NCBI GenBank assembly: GCA_001303665.1
Contig: LJUF01000246.1
Location: 1 to 6,190 of the forward strand
Direction: 5' to 3'
Length of the DNA: 6,190 bases
From: Phycisphaerae bacterium SM23_33
GTDB taxonomy: Bacteria; Planctomycetota; Phycisphaerae; SM23-33
The notes beneath the pieces are model-generated. The model was given only the letters and a program-made list of their open reading frames with translations, had not been told where the DNA came from and did not search any database. The stretch's first letter is position 1. Every line of letters starts with the position of its first letter. Shown one piece after another: positions 4,449 to 6,190 of the stretch. Both the position numbers and the translations under genes were made by a program.

Positions 4449-6190
4449 CTATCGGCCCAGGATCCGATACAGGCCTAAGAGGCTGGAAACTGTATGCTGG
4501 ACGTAGTCGATGCGAACGTCGTAGCTGGTCAGGCTGCGGCGGATTCCGCCCAAGGCCTGCGGCGGGTCCCTGAGGTACATGGCCGATTCCGGCCCAATCT
4601 GCGTCTGTAGCTGAAATGCCGACCCGAACCGGATGGCCTGGAGGATCTTCTCGGCCTGGTCGGGGCGGCCGAAGTCGCGGGCCAGAGAATGCGCCGCGCA
4701 CAGGCCCTCCATGCGGACCGCGGTCGGCGTGGAGCGCGGCGGGTCCAGGAAGCTGCCGACCCAATCCGGATACTCGTGGCTGCGCCGCTGCGCGGAAACG
4801 ATGGCCTCGGCCATCCGCATCGCCTGGCCAAGGTAGATCTCCTTTGGCCGCAGCCGGTACAGCTCGTTCAGGGCGTACAGTTGCCACTGGTCCGGCGCGG
4901 GCCGTTCCCGGTCGCGGACGTTGATGAGGTGATGGGCCGCCCTCTCGGCGGCGTCCAGCCAACCGCCCTTGGGGTCGATCGCGTGCGCCCGCACCAGGGC
5001 GAGCATGGCCTCGCCGGGGTAGTACCCGGAGACGAAATCGCTCACCCGCCCGCCGGGGTAGGCCTGCTGGTGGATGAGGAAGTCGCCGTTTTCCGCCTGG
5101 GCGCTCTGCATCCACCGGGTGAGCCTGATGACCAGGGGCAGGTGCCTGCGGTTGCCGGTTAACTGGCTGTGCTTGACCAACACCAGCACCGCCAGGGCGT
5201 TGCCGCCCAGCTTCGCCCGGCCGCGCTCGACGACGCAGGCGGTGGCTTGCTCGTCCTTCAGCCCCGGGCGGACGCAGCCCAGCAGATAGCCGATGGCCTT
5301 CTCCGCCGCCGCCAGCAGCCGCCGGTCGCGGGTGGCCTCGCACACCTCCAGCAGGGCGTAGGCCGTGCCGCAATGCCGGAGGATGTTGTATTCCTCCGAC
5401 GCCCGCCCGGTGTCGGCCTGGTACTGATACACGAAACTGCCGTCCTCGCGGAGGGCCCGCAGCAGGTACTCCGCGCCCCGCTTCGCCCCCGCCAGCAGCT
5501 CCTGGCGCGTCAGCTCAGGGAAGGTGCGATGCCCGCGGTACAGGCGGATGACCTCCCTGCCGTCACTAAAGAAGCCCAGCGTCGAGAAGCGCCACACCTT
5601 GTCCTCACGCGAGGCCAGCAGCCAGGCTGCCCAATTCTCCCCCCGGCCCCGCAGGTACGCGCGTATGTTCTCCGGCTGGAGCCTTTGCCGGCCGTCCACC
5701 AGACCGTGCGCGGTCAGCTCTTCCGGAAGCAGCGCCACGCCTGAATTCCTGCTCCAGGCCAGGCCGTACAGGCTGGGCTCCAACGTCAGTGGCCGCTCCG
5801 GATCGCTTCGCTCCAAGGCGCCGGCGGGTTGAACGAGGTCGAGCTTGATCCACTTCGGCCTTGGCCCGGCTGCACGCGGGTGCGTGAAATGCGACATCGC
5901 CTTTTCGACGGCCTGGGCCAGACCGACACCCGCACCGGCGGCGACGCGGGCGCTGTGCAGGCCGTCGCTGACGGAAAGGAAGACGATCCGCGGCTGCGCG
6001 TCCTGCCTCAGGGCCGGGGGCAAGCTCGCAGTGGTCTTGTCGGCCCCTCGGAGCCGGTCCCCCATGTATCGCAGCAGGGATTCGGCGTCCTTATCGGTGA
6101 GCGCGATGGGCTCGCGAAGGTCCTCAAACCAGACGTCCGCGGCGGAGGGCTGAGTGGCGGGGCCGGCATTCGCGGCCGAGGATACGGGCG
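4449..6190 (-). CDS. Large alpha/alpha-toroid protein, possibly exported and glycan-active (5' partial)
   Basis: No named family is firmly recognised; 579 residues are visible and the frame is open to the right edge. The ATG at 6065 is probably internal: the 41 residues before it are protein-like (A/P-rich linker with PATQPSAAD, then VWFEDLREPIALTDKDAESL). That Ala/Pro-rich beginning resembles the region just after a signal peptide or lipoprotein anchor, so export is plausible but unproven. Visible residues about 66-225 form a mixed N-terminal domain (PRIVFLSVSDG, PKWIKLDLV, KVWRFSTLGFF). From about 225 to the end, paired helices repeat with Gly/His turns: EEYNILRHCGTAYALLEV, LGGNALAVLVLVKHSQLTG, DFVSGYYPGEAMLALVRAH, DQWQLYALNELYRL and RIDYVQHTVSSLLGLYRIL. 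This is the pattern of an (alpha/alpha) barrel as in AGE epimerases, unsaturated glucuronyl hydrolases and other glycan-active enzymes. Proximity to GH130 suggests sugar processing. Catalytic residues cannot be assigned. Confidence 0.82.
   Translation of the reverse strand, partial: PVSSAANAGPATQPSAADVWFEDLREPIALTDKDAESLLRYMGDRLRGADKTTASLPPALRQDAQPRIVFLSVSDGLHSARVAAGAGVGLAQAVEKAMSHFTHPRAAGPRPKWIKLDLVQPAGALERSDPERPLTLEPSLYGLAWSRNSGVALLPEELTAHGLVDGRQRLQPENIRAYLRGRGENWAAWLLASREDKVWRFSTLGFFSDGREVIRLYRGHRTFPELTRQELLAGAKRGAEYLLRALREDGSFVYQYQADTGRASEEYNILRHCGTAYALLEVCEATRDRRLLAAAEKAIGYLLGCVRPGLKDEQATACVVERGRAKLGGNALAVLVLVKHSQLTGNRRHLPLVIRLTRWMQSAQAENGDFLIHQQAYPGGRVSDFVSGYYPGEAMLALVRAHAIDPKGGWLDAAERAAHHLINVRDRERPAPDQWQLYALNELYRLRPKEIYLGQAMRMAEAIVSAQRRSHEYPDWVGSFLDPPRSTPTAVRMEGLCAAHSLARDFGRPDQAEKILQAIRFGSAFQLQTQIGPESAMYLRDPPQALGGIRRSLTSYDVRIDYVQHTVSSLLGLYRILGR

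Noticed and set aside
3568..5373. 601-aa open frame on the minus strand
   Set aside because: It is a shifted frame of the GH130 and toroid genes, dominated by Arg/Pro/Gly/Ala with no domain signal. The overlapping frames contain recognised motifs, this one does not.
6063..6065. ATG at 6065 as the start of the toroid protein
   Set aside because: The frame is open and protein-like for 41 more codons to the window edge, and no convincing purine-rich ribosome-binding site sits just upstream.

Overview
The window is GC-rich, densely coding bacterial DNA with two convergent gene sets and a 44-bp gap between their 3' ends. All six genes use strongly G/C-biased codons and sit close together or overlap. 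A domain-rich lineage with many ECF sigma factors and secreted proteins fits, and the Ala/Pro/Gln-rich stretch (AGPATQPSAA) near the visible N-terminus of the last gene recalls Planctomycetota, especially Phycisphaerae. That taxonomic guess is inference only; no rRNA or tRNA gene is present to test it.

Plus strand, 1-2183: a three-gene overlapping cassette. It starts with an ECF-type RNA polymerase sigma factor whose beginning lies off the left edge. Next comes a zinc-binding (ZAS/zf-HC2) anti-sigma factor with no membrane segment, overlapping the sigma gene by 11 nt. Last is a Sec-exported protein with a Pro-rich middle and coiled-coil second half, overlapping the anti-sigma gene by 4 nt (ATGA). 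The layout implies translational coupling: a regulator, its antagonist and an envelope protein that may be a target or part of the sensing chain.

Minus strand, 6190-2228: a probable three-gene operon. Its first visible gene is a large alpha/alpha-toroid protein whose reading frame stays open through the right edge, so its true start is outside the window. After 21 nt comes a GH130-family glycoside phosphorylase, the best recognised gene here. After another 55 nt comes a four-helix membrane protein that looks like an internal duplication of [TM hairpin + soluble beta-rich domain]. The first two genes suggest glycan (possibly beta-mannoside) processing; the role of the membrane protein is unknown.

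No mobile element, CRISPR array, RNA gene or convincing promoter is visible. Both operons begin outside the window, so their promoters are not included. No non-coding stretch longer than 60 bp exists. The points most worth a second look are the soluble anti-sigma/secreted coiled-coil cassette, the unassigned toroid protein paired with GH130, and the duplicated membrane protein.
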